From contig CAMPDV010000888.1 of NCBI GenBank assembly GCA_946699065.1, positions 62,001-126,000 of the forward strand: a stretch of 64,000 nt of DNA, read 5' to 3'. This DNA is from Loxodes magnus (lineage: Eukaryota; Ciliophora; Karyorelictea; Loxodida; Loxodidae). Both the position numbers and the translations under genes were made by a program. Shown here one piece after another: positions 1 to 10,650 of this stretch (the first letter of the stretch is position 1; every line of letters begins with the position of its first letter). The notes under the pieces were generated by a model. It saw nothing but the letters and a program-made list of their open reading frames with translations, did no database searches and was not told the origin of the DNA.

Positions 1-308
1 CGATAAACTCTGTTGAGACATGTCTAACTTACCCCGAAGGTTCTCTCTAGCAGTATGAAAGTTTAGCTGACGGGCCTTCTAATTACCGACTTAATAACTA
101 ATTCTTATTTGGACCTTATTCAAGAAGACTGAAGCATTTGACTCAAGATTTAAGAATAAATTTTAATAAGAAGATTCCCCATTTGGAGAAGCTGACATGA
201 CTTATCGGACCTCTAGAATTTTAACAAGAAACATGAGAACATTTTTCTGAATATTAAATATTAATATTGAAAGAGCTGCGCCCTAATGAGGTGCTACACG
301 CTCTATAA
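1..308. repeat. Diverged third copy of a 0.5 kb repeat, cut by window edge
   Basis: This stretch aligns by eye with part of the repeats at about 13,080-13,600 and 43,395-43,905, in the orientation of the second. Shared landmarks are GGTTCTC followed by AGCAGTATGAA, CTTATTCAAGAAGAC and the closing GCTCTATAAT. It is much more diverged than those two are from each other. It is less AT-rich than its surroundings. No RNA or protein family was recognised. The 3' end of the neighbouring coiled-coil gene seems to run into it. Confidence 0.6.
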
Positions 309-838
309 TCATTACTTATTTATTTATTGTTAATTTTTATTTATGTTAAAATATTTTCTATTTTTTTAAGTTTTTTAATTATATTATTTTCATTATTTTC
401 AGATTCTTTTTATGGGTTTTATTCTTTTTCACACGATAATTGCTATTTTTCAACTTCCATCTTTTAAGAATATTTAAAGTTTTATTAGGATTATTTTCAG
501 AGTTGCTCTTCCGTAACTAAGTTTTTTTCGATAAGTTAATTTTTCAATATTGTATGTTCATTGTTTTATTCTTCTATAAAAGTTGTTAAATCCCTTATTT
601 ATAAATTTTAATTGTAAATTTTTTCTTCGTATTTTAATATCTGCTCTTGTATTGCTTCAATCTTGACTTATAGATCTTCCTGATCTAAATTTTATGTTTA
701 TTAGCTTGTACCTGTCATAATTTTGCCTTGGAAAGATGAGCTTGACTCTGATTCCTACTTTTCAATTTGCGTGACTCCCGCGCCACCATTTTTTTAGTTT
801 TTCTTATTTAATTTTTAGAAATAAGGATGTTTCTCCAT
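143..838 (-). CDS. Coiled-coil protein, hypothetical
   Basis: Read from the ATG at 838 on the minus strand with TAR as Gln, this gives a hydrophilic protein rich in Glu, Gln, Lys and Asn. It begins MEKHPYF. Residues from about 55 onward look like a long coiled coil, with stretches such as VKIEAIQEQILKYEEKIYNQ and KMEVEKQQL. No enzymatic motif is visible. An in-frame TGA at 497-499 lies inside coiled-coil sequence and is read as Trp. The next TGA, at 143-145, is taken as the end, which places the last third inside the repeat that opens the window. The true C-terminus may be earlier. The protein family is not recognised. The composition is unlike that of the other two frames, which supports the frame. 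Confidence 0.5.
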
Positions 839-1019
839 CCTTTTTTTTAATTATTTTATATAAATAAGTTTATTACAAATAAGATATAAGCATAATCAAG
901 CAAGAAATAAACTATTATTACCTTTATTATTTAGATTTGAAAATAGTTTAGTTTTCAATTGTTCCGAAATGATTTAATATAATAATTTTTCGTTTTGGTT
1001 ATGGTTATGGTTTATTATA

Positions 1020-1075
1020 AAACCTTAATGAAATAAAGAGATAATAGAATAAAAGGAGTAAGGAGAGAAAAGAGT
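1020..1075 (+). promoter_or_regulatory. snRNA-type promoter of U3 copy 1
   Basis: A 56-nt block conserved in all seven U3 copies lies directly upstream of the RNA. It opens with AAACCTTAATG, continues A-rich and ends in a purine run (GGAGTAAGGAGAGAAAAGAG). The position matches the upstream element of snRNA-type genes. The opening motif recurs before an unrelated structured RNA at 4,847, which argues for a promoter element rather than part of U3. Confidence 0.6.
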
Positions 1076-1225
1076 AAGACTGTACTCGTACAGGATCACT
1101 TCTATAGGAGATTCTACTCGTTTGCTCCAACAAACGAGACTCCAACCCAATCTAGGAAGATGATTAACGCACTTTTCCCAGCAGGAGGTTTCGATGACGC
1201 TTGTGGAATAAGTGGTTCTGACTAG
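1076..1225 (+). ncRNA. U3: U3 small nucleolar RNA, copy 1
   Basis: U3 guides early cleavage of pre-rRNA in the nucleolus by pairing with the 5' external spacer and 18S. The 5' end AAGACTGTACTCGTACAGG is followed by GGATCACTTCTATAGGA, which matches the Box A consensus of yeast and human U3 closely. Next is a perfect hairpin (CTCGTTTG with CAAACGAG), then CTCCAACC as in yeast U3, a GATGAT box (C' or B region), TTCGATGACG (Box C) and a terminal TTCTGACTAG (Box D is CTGA). The length, about 150 nt, is near trypanosome U3 and shorter than yeast or human. Ends are inferred by analogy. It is one of seven copies in the window. Confidence 0.88.
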
Positions 1226-1923
1226 ATTCTTATAACATCAAAAAAATGTAAGTGAAGCATAAATGAAAATTGCAAAATATATTTAAAATTCTATAGCAAA
1301 TTACATATTTACTGTGTACTAATTATCAAATAAAATAATTTAAATTCACAATCAAAAAGTATAACTTCTTTAAATATAAGTAGTTTAAAAAATATTTGCA
1401 TTCATATAATCTTAAATAAACTATTTTAGTTATATAATTTTATCAAGAATAAAATAAAATAAGTTATAAATTAATTTTTTATATTAAATCACTTATTCAT
1501 AATTAAATAGCTAAATAAAAATTTTTGTATGATAAAAGGATAAAAATAATTAAAATTTATTACAAAGGTATGAGAATTTGTAGATTTAAATATGATTTTA
1601 TAGAATAAAAAATCTAGATAAATTTTAAGTCTCAAACTTCAGAAAAAATCTATTCAAATAATTTGATACGAACTATGCATAATTTAATTTTAGAACCAAA
1701 AGATATAGCTCGAAAATTAAATCTTTTTAAGTAATTTTTAGACTTTTAATGTAAATATCTAGTCTGATCGCTAGTATTTCAAAAATAAAATAGAAATTAA
1801 ATGAATAGATTAAATTACTCTTAGTGATTCTATTGATATTAAACCTTAAATTCGAACTTAAAATAAAGAATAAAAGAGCCTTAAGATAAGCTGATCTTGC
1901 AAAAGAGGGATGGTTAATAATAA
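1226..1923. other. AT-rich stretch, no gene recognised
   Basis: Very AT-rich sequence downstream of U3 copy 1. No protein-like frame, RNA motif or repeat was recognised. The first bases (ATTCTTATAA) are also found after other U3 copies and may belong to a 3' processing signal. Confidence 0.4.
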
Positions 1924-2403
1924 ATGGCAGATTTTTAAGATAAAGTTAAGTTGAGTGAAAACAAATTAACCTTCTGTGTGATGTGGGACAATGAGGAATA
2001 AAAAAAAGGAAACAATTTAAATCATATGGCATCACTATAATTATTGATAGATTCAAACGAAAACTACAAATAATTCATAATTGGATATTAAATGAGCTGG
2101 ATAATGTTATATGAAAATGAAAAAGTGCTTTTTATTGAGAAGCTAAAAAAATTTGAGAAAATGGAAAATAGTAAAATGTCAAAAACTTAATAAACAAAGG
2201 TTAGAAAATAAGTAAGTCTAGAAAAAGTTGCCAGAATCATAGTCGATATCACAAGGCAAACGACTTCAAGGAAACTAAGATAAAACTTCAATAATAGAGC
2301 AGGACAATAATTCGCATCTGAGTAATATGAAAAATTTAAGAAAATTCTCTTCAAGTAGGATGAGCAATTCCATAATTTTCGGAGAGAATAAAAGAACTTA
2401 TGA
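1924..2403 (+). CDS. Hypothetical basic protein
   Basis: From the ATG at 1924 the reading gives about 159 residues starting MADFQDKVKLSENKLTFCV. The sequence is hydrophilic and protein-like, with a basic helical middle (VSLEKVARIIVDITRQ) and a charged end (KFKKILFKQDEQFHNFRRE). TAR codons are frequent as Gln, and there is no in-frame TGA until 2401-2403, which is taken as the stop. Beyond it the same frame becomes dense in TGA, which supports ending here. No family was recognised. The minus-strand ORF across the same bases is probably a shadow. Confidence 0.45.
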
Positions 2404-3459
2404 TGCATATTAAACAGTTGAATTTTAAAAAAATTCTTAAGAAAGGAACTTTTTCAAAATAAAGTTTAACAGAAGGAAATAAATCTTAATCCAACTAAGA
2501 ATAGGAAATTTCAATGTTTATCAAGTAAATAAGATTCATAATGTGACAAATTAAATAACTGATAAATAAGAAACTTAGAGGAATGAAATAGATAAAAGGT
2601 TTAAAAACTTGAGAATTTTATTCTTCCAAAATCAATCAGAAGTATAATAAAGTGATACTGATATTTCAATTCTTCCAAACATTTAATAAAATGTTACTTT
2701 GATCATAAAAGTTTTAAAATACAAATATTGAAGATTTTGAAGAAAAATAATTAAATTTTTAATAAATAACTATAGAGTCTACAAAAAAATTGGATAAAGA
2801 AGAGAAATTAATCAAATGGAGGGAGAGTAGTAGTCATTCACATAAAAAAATAGCAGGAGAATCAAAACTCAATAAAAAATAACGAAATTGGTTGAAAATC
2901 TTAAAAAGCGAACATTATTTATAATTTTAGTTGATATTAATAATAATAGAATATAAAATTTTCAAGTTCCTTTTACAAGAAAAAATAATATAATGATAAA
3001 GTTAAAGATAAAAAACTATAGAATAAACTTAAAAGCGGTTACTCTAATTATGTGTGAAGCCACTATAATCAATTACTATTTATAATTAATTTTATTCTTA
3101 TACTTACAAAATTTGAGTTATCTTTTAATAAAACTAAAAAAATATAAAATGTATGCTTATTAATTTAAATGTTTTACTTAAAATAAAAAAATGTATTAAT
3201 TATAATATAAATATATCATTAATGCTTCAAGTAAAAATTAAGAATTTTTTATGCTTAAAAAGAATATTTCGTAATTAATTTTGATTACAGCAAAATTTAT
3301 GAAACAGATGATAGCACAAACTTAGTGAAAAATTTGAAAATCTTAATTTAAGATGAAAATTGAAAAAATTCGGCTTGTTTAGAGCTCAGGGTTTTGAATT
3401 CCAGAAATCATTACATACAATAAATAAAGTCTTAATAAAAAACTGTATTTTATGATTTA
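2404..3459. other. Intergenic, no clear gene
   Basis: AT-rich DNA between two small hypothetical genes. The frame of the upstream gene stays loosely protein-like to about 2,890, but it is rich in TGA and has no recognisable motif. I see nothing else here that can be supported. Confidence 0.35.
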
Positions 3460-3675
3460 TCATCTCCGCCTAATTTGTTGGCATTGTTGAGCCATCATTA
3501 ACTCTGTATCCAATGCAGATGTTACGAAAGTATAGACTCCAATCATCTTTATCGAAGCCTCATCTTCCAGAATAATGAAATAAGTAAGTCACTTCACGAT
3601 GTAATCAAATTGGCGCAATGGGCCAAAATAATAACTTGGATATAATATTTTTGTATCATTTATCTTTGGTGCCAT
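3460..3675 (-). CDS. Small hypothetical protein, 71 residues
   Basis: From the ATG at 3675 a 71-residue protein starting MAPKINDTKILYPSYYFGPL ends at TGA (3460-3462). It contains one internal TGA read as Trp (YIVKWLTY). The remainder mixes hydrophobic and acidic residues and ends in a basic tail (QQCQQIRRR). Only TGA acts as a non-standard codon here, and there is no in-frame TAA or TAG. The segment is less AT-rich than the DNA on both sides, which suggests selection on coding. No family was recognised, and it may be an exon of something larger. Confidence 0.45.
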
Positions 3676-3867
3676 ATTTAATTAAAAACTTAATATAATT
3701 TTTTAAAATTATTTATGAATATCACAATTTGAATTTAATTGTCTTGATAAATGAGTAAAACAATTTTTTATATTAATTTTATAATTAAAAGGATTAATTT
3801 ATTTTAATGATAATTAAAAATAATATATTATATTAAAATTTATTAAGTTAAATAATTATTTATTGTT

Positions 3868-4600
3868 TCACTGTATTTTATTCCATTTTTTTTAATTATA
3901 GCTATATAACTCGCCATCACAGTTAAACTAAAATGTGCAATTTTAACTTAAATTTGGCTAAGTAAAATCACATTTTCCACTTTCTTTCGGATATTTTTAT
4001 TTTTAAACAAAAATTTATTTGAAGTCAAAGATTTAAGTCTCAAGTTCTGAATAACCGTTTCTATAAATCAAAAACGCACTTTTTTTGGAATGAAAATAGC
4101 TGAGTTATCACTTTTTTTAGTAAGTTTTTTCACATAAAAATCAATCATTTGTTATTCAGTTATAAACCTAAATTTTGTCCTATGATTTGTACTTCTATCA
4201 ATTATAACCGCCAAATACATAAACATTTGAATTAGTATAATCACATCCAAAAATACAAACAGGAGCTTGAATTTATTTCATGCTTTTAAAAGTTTAGCAA
4301 CTCAAGATAAACACTTCATTTTCAAGAACACCATACGAAAGTATGTACTAAATTTCTTATCCTAGAATTATAAAAATTTAATCTCTTTTGTTTGAGATAG
4401 TTCTATGAAAGTATCTTTAATTTAGCATTTAGAAATTTTCTATAACATTTTCATTAAGAATAGTGGATCTTCTCTAATTAAATTATTTTCCTCCCGATAT
4501 TATAAGACTTTATTCTAAATCTGTTCTACTAAAGAATTTTCTCTGTCGGTTTTTTCTAAACTTTATAATACAATATCATTAAATATTTTATTTTTCTTAT
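3868..4600 (-). pseudogene. Kelch-repeat protein, frameshifted copy
   Basis: On the minus strand the motif NVYVFGGYNWQKYKSQDKI, a Kelch blade core, is preceded by APVCIFGCD. It aligns with the plus-strand copy at 50,995-51,954 (NVYVFGGFNYQSVSYKDEI). The C-terminal part (ELETQIFDFK, then ELYSYNQKKWNKIQ) also aligns and ends at TGA (3868-3870), exactly where the other copy ends. At least two single-base frame changes interrupt the reading, one after the first blade and one near IYRNGYSE. The N-terminal half is poorly preserved. It is probably a decayed paralogue. Confidence 0.6.
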
Positions 4601-4790
4601 CATATGATTACTTTAATATTTTTATACAAAACATTCTTTACATTATTTACAAATTATAATAGCGATGGTATTCGAACCCACCAAAACTAAGCCTCAAATC
4701 ACTTCGTACTTTTCCACAATCATACAAATATTTTCCTTAAGTTATAAAACATTCTGAAAAAAGAAATTTTTAAAATTAATATTTTTAATG

Positions 4791-4801
4791 AAACCTTAAT
4801 G
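4791..4801 (+). promoter_or_regulatory. Shared upstream element AAACCTTAATG
   Basis: Identical to the first 11 bases of the U3 upstream block and placed about 56 nt before the inferred start of the RNA at 4,847. The intervening 45 bases differ from those of U3 but are conserved in the second copy of this RNA at 37,921-37,976. Confidence 0.5.
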
Positions 4802-4846
4802 TAATAAAAAATTATTCATATAAATTGCATATCCCACATAAACTAT

Positions 4847-4948
4847 ATTCCGAAAAGAATCCTTCACTTCCTTTCCGAGTCTAAATCAGCGTAGCTGGTT
4901 GCGAGGAAGGCACCAATTCCGGCTGCTGACCTCGTTTCATTCAACAAA
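4847..4948 (+). ncRNA. Unidentified structured RNA, copy A
   Basis: A GC-rich island of about 100 nt stands out in AT-rich DNA and recurs, with a handful of differences, on the minus strand at 37,820-37,920. A long hairpin can be drawn: CGAGTC pairs with GACCTCG with a bulge, CAGC with GCTG and AGCTGG with CCGGCT. A small ATTC/GAAT hairpin lies at the 5' end. The 3' end reads CATTCAACAAAA, so an ACA three bases from a possible end fits an H/ACA snoRNA. The usual two-hairpin layout is not convincing. It does not match U1, U2, U4, U5, U6 or SRP landmarks that I know. Strand is set by the shared upstream element. Confidence 0.5.
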
Positions 4949-4959
4949 ATTTAAATATT

Positions 4960-5688
4960 ACTTTCGTATTTTTATACAAGACATTCTTCTTTAAGACTCT
5001 TGTCTTCAATTTTTTATCATTTTATTTTTAATTCAACATATTTTTTGCATTACAAATTTTCTTTATTCTTTATATTTTTTTAAAGTTTTTTTAAAAAGAG
5101 CGATTTAAATATTACTTCAAATTTTTTTCGTTTCGTCTAAAGTTGTTTCTTCGTTTTTTTAAGATTTTTTTTGTAATTTATTATTTTTTTCTTACTATTT
5201 AAGAATGATTCATTTTTTTATATACTTAACAATTTACATTTATTTGAATTTTTTTCGTTCATTTATTCTTCTATGCCTTTAGTGTTTTTTTTTTGTCTTT
5301 TTTACTTATATTTTTTCATAGTAGTTTTTTTTATTTTTTAGTTTTTTTATAACTTGAAGTTTTATTTTTTATTTTAGTTTCTTTTTTCTTTTTTTTGTTT
5401 TTTGTTTTTATTTATTTGAAATTTTTTGCGGTTTTTAAAGCTTTTTTCTTTTTTTTTCTTGCTTTTTATTTTGATTGATATATTTATCTCGTTTCATTAA
5501 TTTTTTCCTCTTTTTTTAATATTTTCTTAACATTCTTTTTTTTTCTAATTTTTTTTCAATTAACAAAATTCGTTGAATATTTTTTACTTTTAAACTTTCG
5601 TGAGTATTTTATAGTTTTTTTTACGAAGTAATTTTTTTATAGATTTTAAAAAGTTTTATTTGATTAAACTTAAATTAACAAAGATTTT
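4960..5688. other. Strongly T-rich tract, no gene
   Basis: About 700 bases of the plus strand are dominated by T runs with very few A runs, so the strand bias is extreme. On the minus strand this is A-rich DNA immediately 3' of the glycosyltransferase gene. Read as protein it would be a Lys-rich tail, but the other glycosyltransferase copy shows nothing similar. It is treated as noncoding. Confidence 0.5.
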
Positions 5689-7920
5689 TCAAGTTATCAA
5701 AGTTTGATTTTTAGCTTTTTCGTTGATTATATGGAAAAAGTTCTACTTTATCCATTTAAATACTTCATTACTTTAGTCGATAATTTTGTCACAATTAATG
5801 TAGCTGAATGCGATACATGGGATTTTTAGACCTTTAAAATTTTCTTTCTTTTAAAAATTCTACATATCGTAATACTTCAAAGAAGGAAGTTAGACATCTA
5901 TGATTTACTTTTGTCTCGTTGTCTCTTCATCTTTTTTTATTCTATTTTTAGTTTTATTAAAAATAAGAATTTTATTATTTACCTCGTGTCTTGATGAGCT
6001 GTTTAATGCTAAATGAACCACTCTTCATGTAAGACTGACTAAAGTTAGTTTGTTGTAAGTTAAGTGGAAAACTTGTAAAAATCACTATGAATGATCTTCT
6101 CATTAGTAGTTCTTCAAAAATGTGTCAAAAGAATGTTTAGGAAGCAAATATGCAGCTGCAGGCCAACCTAAGCTAAAGCAATTTCATCTTCTGCTTAAAT
6201 CTCATTTCTTTCCTTAGCATTTTTTCTTATACTCTGAGCCTAAAGAAACAAAGGCAACTGTTTTACCTAGATAAGGATTTTATAGTCAAAACCTATAAAT
6301 ATAATCCATATATTCATAAGCGTCTTGAGTAAAAGCTCAGTCATCCTCAGTATAAAGTGCAACAGGTGCTTTCATATATCCAATTGTAAAGTTAAGAAGA
6401 AATATTTAGTGCCTATTTATTCTATGCAGTCATTAGTAAAATATTTTCTATCTAGGAGTTTTTATAAATTTATGATCTGGATAGTCTGGGTAATATAGAT
6501 GTACGATGTTCAATTTTTAGGAATATTTCTTAATAGTTTTTGTCATCTCGCTTGAGTTTCCCTGTTGTGATATTACAATCAAAGTTTAATTTATTTCTCT
6601 CACTTTTATCAATGATTCAAGAACTTAGGCAATGAAATAAGTTCTTTTATAGGTTATCATGCATATTGGAATAAAGAACTTAGGTAGTCTCTCAGCAATG
6701 TCGAGATACTTTTTTTAATATTGCTTGTATATAGAAGTAGGATCAAGATCTCAGAAATTATTAATATTTTAAGTTTCTTTACTTTAAGAACTGTAATATT
6801 CCATGCCCTCATTATTTTCCCTTTCAATAAAGTATGTATCCTATGCTAGCTAAAATGACTTTTCGGTTGTTAGATTGACGGCTCATGGATTTTCTTAATA
6901 TCCAAAAGCAATTTTTTTTTGTTTATAATGCTGCTAGAGAATTTTGCTTTGATAGTAAAATATACCATAAGGAAACGAATCTAAAGTTGTTACAATTTCT
7001 ACTTCAAAATTAGTATAAAAAACTTGTCTAGCTTCGACCACATTTTTTTCAACAAGTATAATAATTTATTAAATGTTCAGAATTTAATCAATAAGAATGA
7101 AGTTATCAAATCAGCCTGTAAAATGATATCCAACTACTTCTTTTAAATTTCTATTAACAGACTCTTTAGATACTATTCAGCTACCTAGCCTTAAAGCTTG
7201 GCCTCCTTATATTAGCCTGTTTAAATTTCCTTTTTAATAAACCAGCTTTCCATTAATATAGAATCTAACAATCTATTTTTTAGCGAAACGGCCTCCTAAT
7301 GCTGTAAAAGCTATTGCAAGATGGTTTCATTCTTAAGGTACAAAGTTTGAAGTGATGTTAAGAGTTTAGCATTACTCATCGTTTCCAAGTTCCATGAATA
7401 ATTAGTCTTAGTTTAAATAGATGGAATAACCTCAGTGAAATAATAAGTTCCCACATCCATATAAATTGTTACTAACTAATGTCTAAATTTTAGATTTCAT
7501 CTCTTTTCTTTTAACCCAAAAAAGCAAAGTAATCTCTGGAAAATCTAAAGAAGGAAATTTAGAAGCAACTCTAAGTTATTTTTTAGAGCTAGAAAAATAA
7601 GTTTTAGTCTCCTTATATGAAATAAAGCCTTATTCAGTTTTATTTTTATTGATAACTTAGTTCTAAGTTTAAATAGTGTTGTTCATAATTGTCTGCTAAT
7701 TTCTAGTAACTGGAATAAATCCTATTTCCTACTTAAGATTTAGGTCCTAGAAACTCTTAATAATTTAAGTATCTTCTTTTTAATTTAAGTCTACTTTATA
7801 TATTTTAAATGTCTAACTCTACGCTTTTTTATTTTAACCATAAAATCTTAGAATTAAGGCTAGTGCAAGTGAGAAAATAAGTAAAACAAAAACTAAAATA
7901 AATTTAATTTTTCTTCCCAT
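5689..7920 (-). CDS. LamG-domain type II membrane glycosyltransferase
   Basis: A continuous 743-residue reading runs from ATG at 7920 to TGA at 5689-5691. Residues 5-27 form one hydrophobic segment, as in Golgi type II enzymes. Residues about 125-280 look like a concanavalin/laminin-G fold (HLAIAF, VRFYINGKLV, LRLGS, FTGWFDN). Residues about 415-640 resemble GT-A N-acetylglucosaminyltransferases of the MGAT1/MGAT2 type: PICMITYKRTYFIAQVLESL, then LIVISQQG, and an acidic metal-binding motif TEDDW at 524-528. The likely role is transfer of a sugar to N-glycans in the Golgi; acceptor and donor are inferred. Many Trp codons are TGA and Gln codons TAR. The plus-strand copy at 48,275-50,290 is broken. 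Confidence 0.8.
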
Positions 7921-9689
7921 TTTTTTGTTTGAAGAAACGTTTTTAAATTTCAATACACCATTCTTTTATATGCTTTTAAAAAATAAAAAGCGTATAACTA
8001 ATTTTAAATAGATCAACTCTATACAATACTTCAACAGTTAGTAGAATATATAAATTTGAAATAAGAGAAGTATAGAGTGATTCTTTTAACTTTTAGTTGC
8101 TTTGAAGATAAAATTTTTATGATTTATCTCTCTATTGTTTTTTTTTCTATTATAAGTTATCTTTTTATAAGAATTAAATGAAAGGTTTTAAGTTTCATTC
8201 AGTTTCTAACAATAATTCTTAGATATCTTTATATTTGTTGGACGATATCTTGCTTTTTGATAATTTTTTGTAACTCATTTTTTACATTTAAAATGCAACT
8301 GAAAACGCAGTGATATAGCTTTTGAGGTGGAATTCTATATTCTTTTTTTTTAAAATTTGTAAAATTAAGTTCTATAAAGATTGTATATCTTTAACTTTTT
8401 TATTGCAGAAGCAGCACTTAATTCCTTTCTTGTTGATGAATATAAGATTTTGCGTTTTTTTCAAAGTCATTTTGACTTAGTAAAAATTTTTAGGCTTGCT
8501 ATTATTTTTATTATCAACTTTCTTTAATAATTTGGTAAGCGCTTAAATTTTAACTATTCTGCTTTTATGATTGAGTCTCTTTCTCTTTTAAACCTTTTTA
8601 ATCATTTTTTTATGAATCTAATGAATTCAAGTTTCTTTCTTATAATTGTTGACTTATGCATAATTAAAAAAAAATTAGGTTGAATATTCATTGAAATCGC
8701 TTTTATATATCATTTCATTATTTTTAAGCTAAATAATTTCTATAATGATGACTGGATTAAGTTGGCTCTCAATTGAATCTGAGCGTTCATTTCATTGCTT
8801 GCTTAAAATTTACGTTTAGACATCCTAGATTAATGAATCTATGGCCTAGCTTTAAGTATATTTTCGCAAATATATTCTTCTTTTTTATACTCAGTATACA
8901 TCACTTATAATAAAAGTTTAATTAAATTATTAACTTAATGTACATGCATTATTATTATAATAATACACCTATAAGCAACTTACATGAGAAGGTTTTAATA
9001 ACTTTAATTATGCCTTTTGTGGTACTTTTTAGTAGACTCTTCTACCTTTTCAGAAGATTTTATCTTCCAGCGTTTTATTAACTTATTTGAAGATTCTTTT
9101 TAGGAAATTGTTAATAAAGAAAGTAGGTTTTTTAATCAGTTGGAAATATCGAATGAGATGAATAAAGTGAGAATTAGATGGATTTAAAGATTAAAGCTTT
9201 CAAGTTTATTTTAGTTGCTTTTTATTTTTCATACTTATGCTAAAACTCTTTTTTTGGTAGTAATAGATGGGATTAAGAGAAAGGATAATAAATGTTAAGA
9301 TTGGATTTAATGTTGTAAAAGAGATTGAAATATCCAAATTAAAAAAAGAAGCATATTCCTTAATTTTTATATTTTGCAGAGATTATATCACAGGATTATA
9401 TAACTAAATCGACATTAAAAGAAACAAACTTTTTGAATGTTTTTTTAATGATTCTAGAAGATTACTCAAATAAACAAAACGTAAAATGAGAAAGTTACTT
9501 AATTTATAATGAACATGACAAATGAAAATCCCTTTATTATCTAAAATAGTTATGGTTAAAGTAGTAAATTATATAATTCTTTTGTGTTCTAAATATATAA
9601 GAAAAGAGTTTATCCTTGATGCTGTAAACATAATATCATTAATCATTATGAATTTAATTTTTAATATTTAGCTGTTTTATTATAAAAAT
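7921..9689. other. Spacer between glycosyltransferase and U3
   Basis: The part from about 8,890 to 9,690 is matched inverted at 47,419-48,240 in the right arm. The part from 7,921 to 8,890 has no counterpart there. A minus-strand reading from ATG at 8901 to TGA at 8710 gives a 63-residue basic peptide (MYTEYKKEEYICENILKARP), which is protein-like but unsupported by conservation. Nothing else was recognised. Confidence 0.35.
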
Positions 9690-9839
9690 CTAGTCAGAAC
9701 CACTTATTCCACAAGCGTCATCGAAACCTCCTGCTGGGAAAAGTGCGTTAATCATCTTCCTAGATTGAGTTGGAGTCTCGTTTGTTGGAGCAAACGAGTA
9801 GAATCTCCTATAGAAGTGATCCTGTACGAGTACAGTCTT
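9690..9839 (-). ncRNA. U3: U3 small nucleolar RNA, copy 2
   Basis: Minus-strand U3 with intact Box A, hairpin, Box C and Box D. It differs from copy 1 at one visible base (GATTGAGTT instead of GATTGGGTT on the plus strand). Its mirror partner in the right arm is copy 7. It marks the point where the arms turn from the glycosyltransferase part to the RING part. Confidence 0.88.
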
Positions 9840-9895
9840 ACTCTTTTCTCTCCTTACTCCTTTTATTCTATTATCTCTTTATTTCATTAAGGTTT
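9840..9895 (-). promoter_or_regulatory. Promoter block of U3 copy 2
   Basis: Same 56-nt block as upstream of copy 1, ending at the far side with CATTAAGGTTT (complement of AAACCTTAATG). Confidence 0.6.
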
Positions 9896-10650
9896 TGTAA
9901 ATACAGTTAATTAAAGATTTAATAATCAAATATTTAAAATACATCTCTAAATAGCATTAAGCATGATTAACTTTAGTATAGCATTTATCAATAAAACATA
10001 TTAAAAGAAAAAAGTTTAAAGGTTCTTTATGAGATATAGCAAAGCTAAGTTAAAGAAGTTTAAGAGAATTCATAATGTAACATTATCTATTTTTATACCA
10101 ACTCTTCTAGCATTCTCATTTTTTTCTTTAAAGCTATGATTATAGAAAGTAAATGTGAGGGGGTTAATGGTCAAATTCTTCTTTTGCTAATTAGTTAATT
10201 AAGATAGAAATATTTAATTTCATGTATTTTAAAAATTCATTATATTTTTATAGCTTCAAGGAAATAAAAAGAGACTTAAAAACTACTTTTCTTCAAAAGT
10301 AAGCATATTTAGGTAAATTGCCAATGCTCATCAAGTGTAGACTAAAAATACTCAAAGACACTAAGAAAAAAATAAGATAAATCAATAAAATTAAATCAGT
10401 TATATTTTACTTTATCAAGTCCATTTCACTATATAAGTTAAATCTAACTTATAAAAACCCTTTCTTTCTATCTAATACTCTTGCTTTAAAAATTGTTAAT
10501 ATTTTATAAATATAATTGTTTACCGAATGAAAAATTAAGTTTCTTTGCTAAGAGATAAACAAATTCATTTTAGTAAAGCTATCTTACTAGAAAATTGATA
10601 AACCATTAGCAAATATTAATAACTGAATAAAGCAATTTATTATGTGTTTT
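9896..10650. other. Arm spacer, no gene
   Basis: AT-rich DNA that is mirrored at about 46,353-47,212 in the right arm with good similarity. No coding frame or RNA motif was recognised. Confidence 0.4.

Noticed and set aside
4660..4700. tRNA-like T-arm on the minus strand (GGTGGGTTCGAATACC)
   Set aside because: No matching acceptor stem, D-arm or anticodon arm could be drawn around it.
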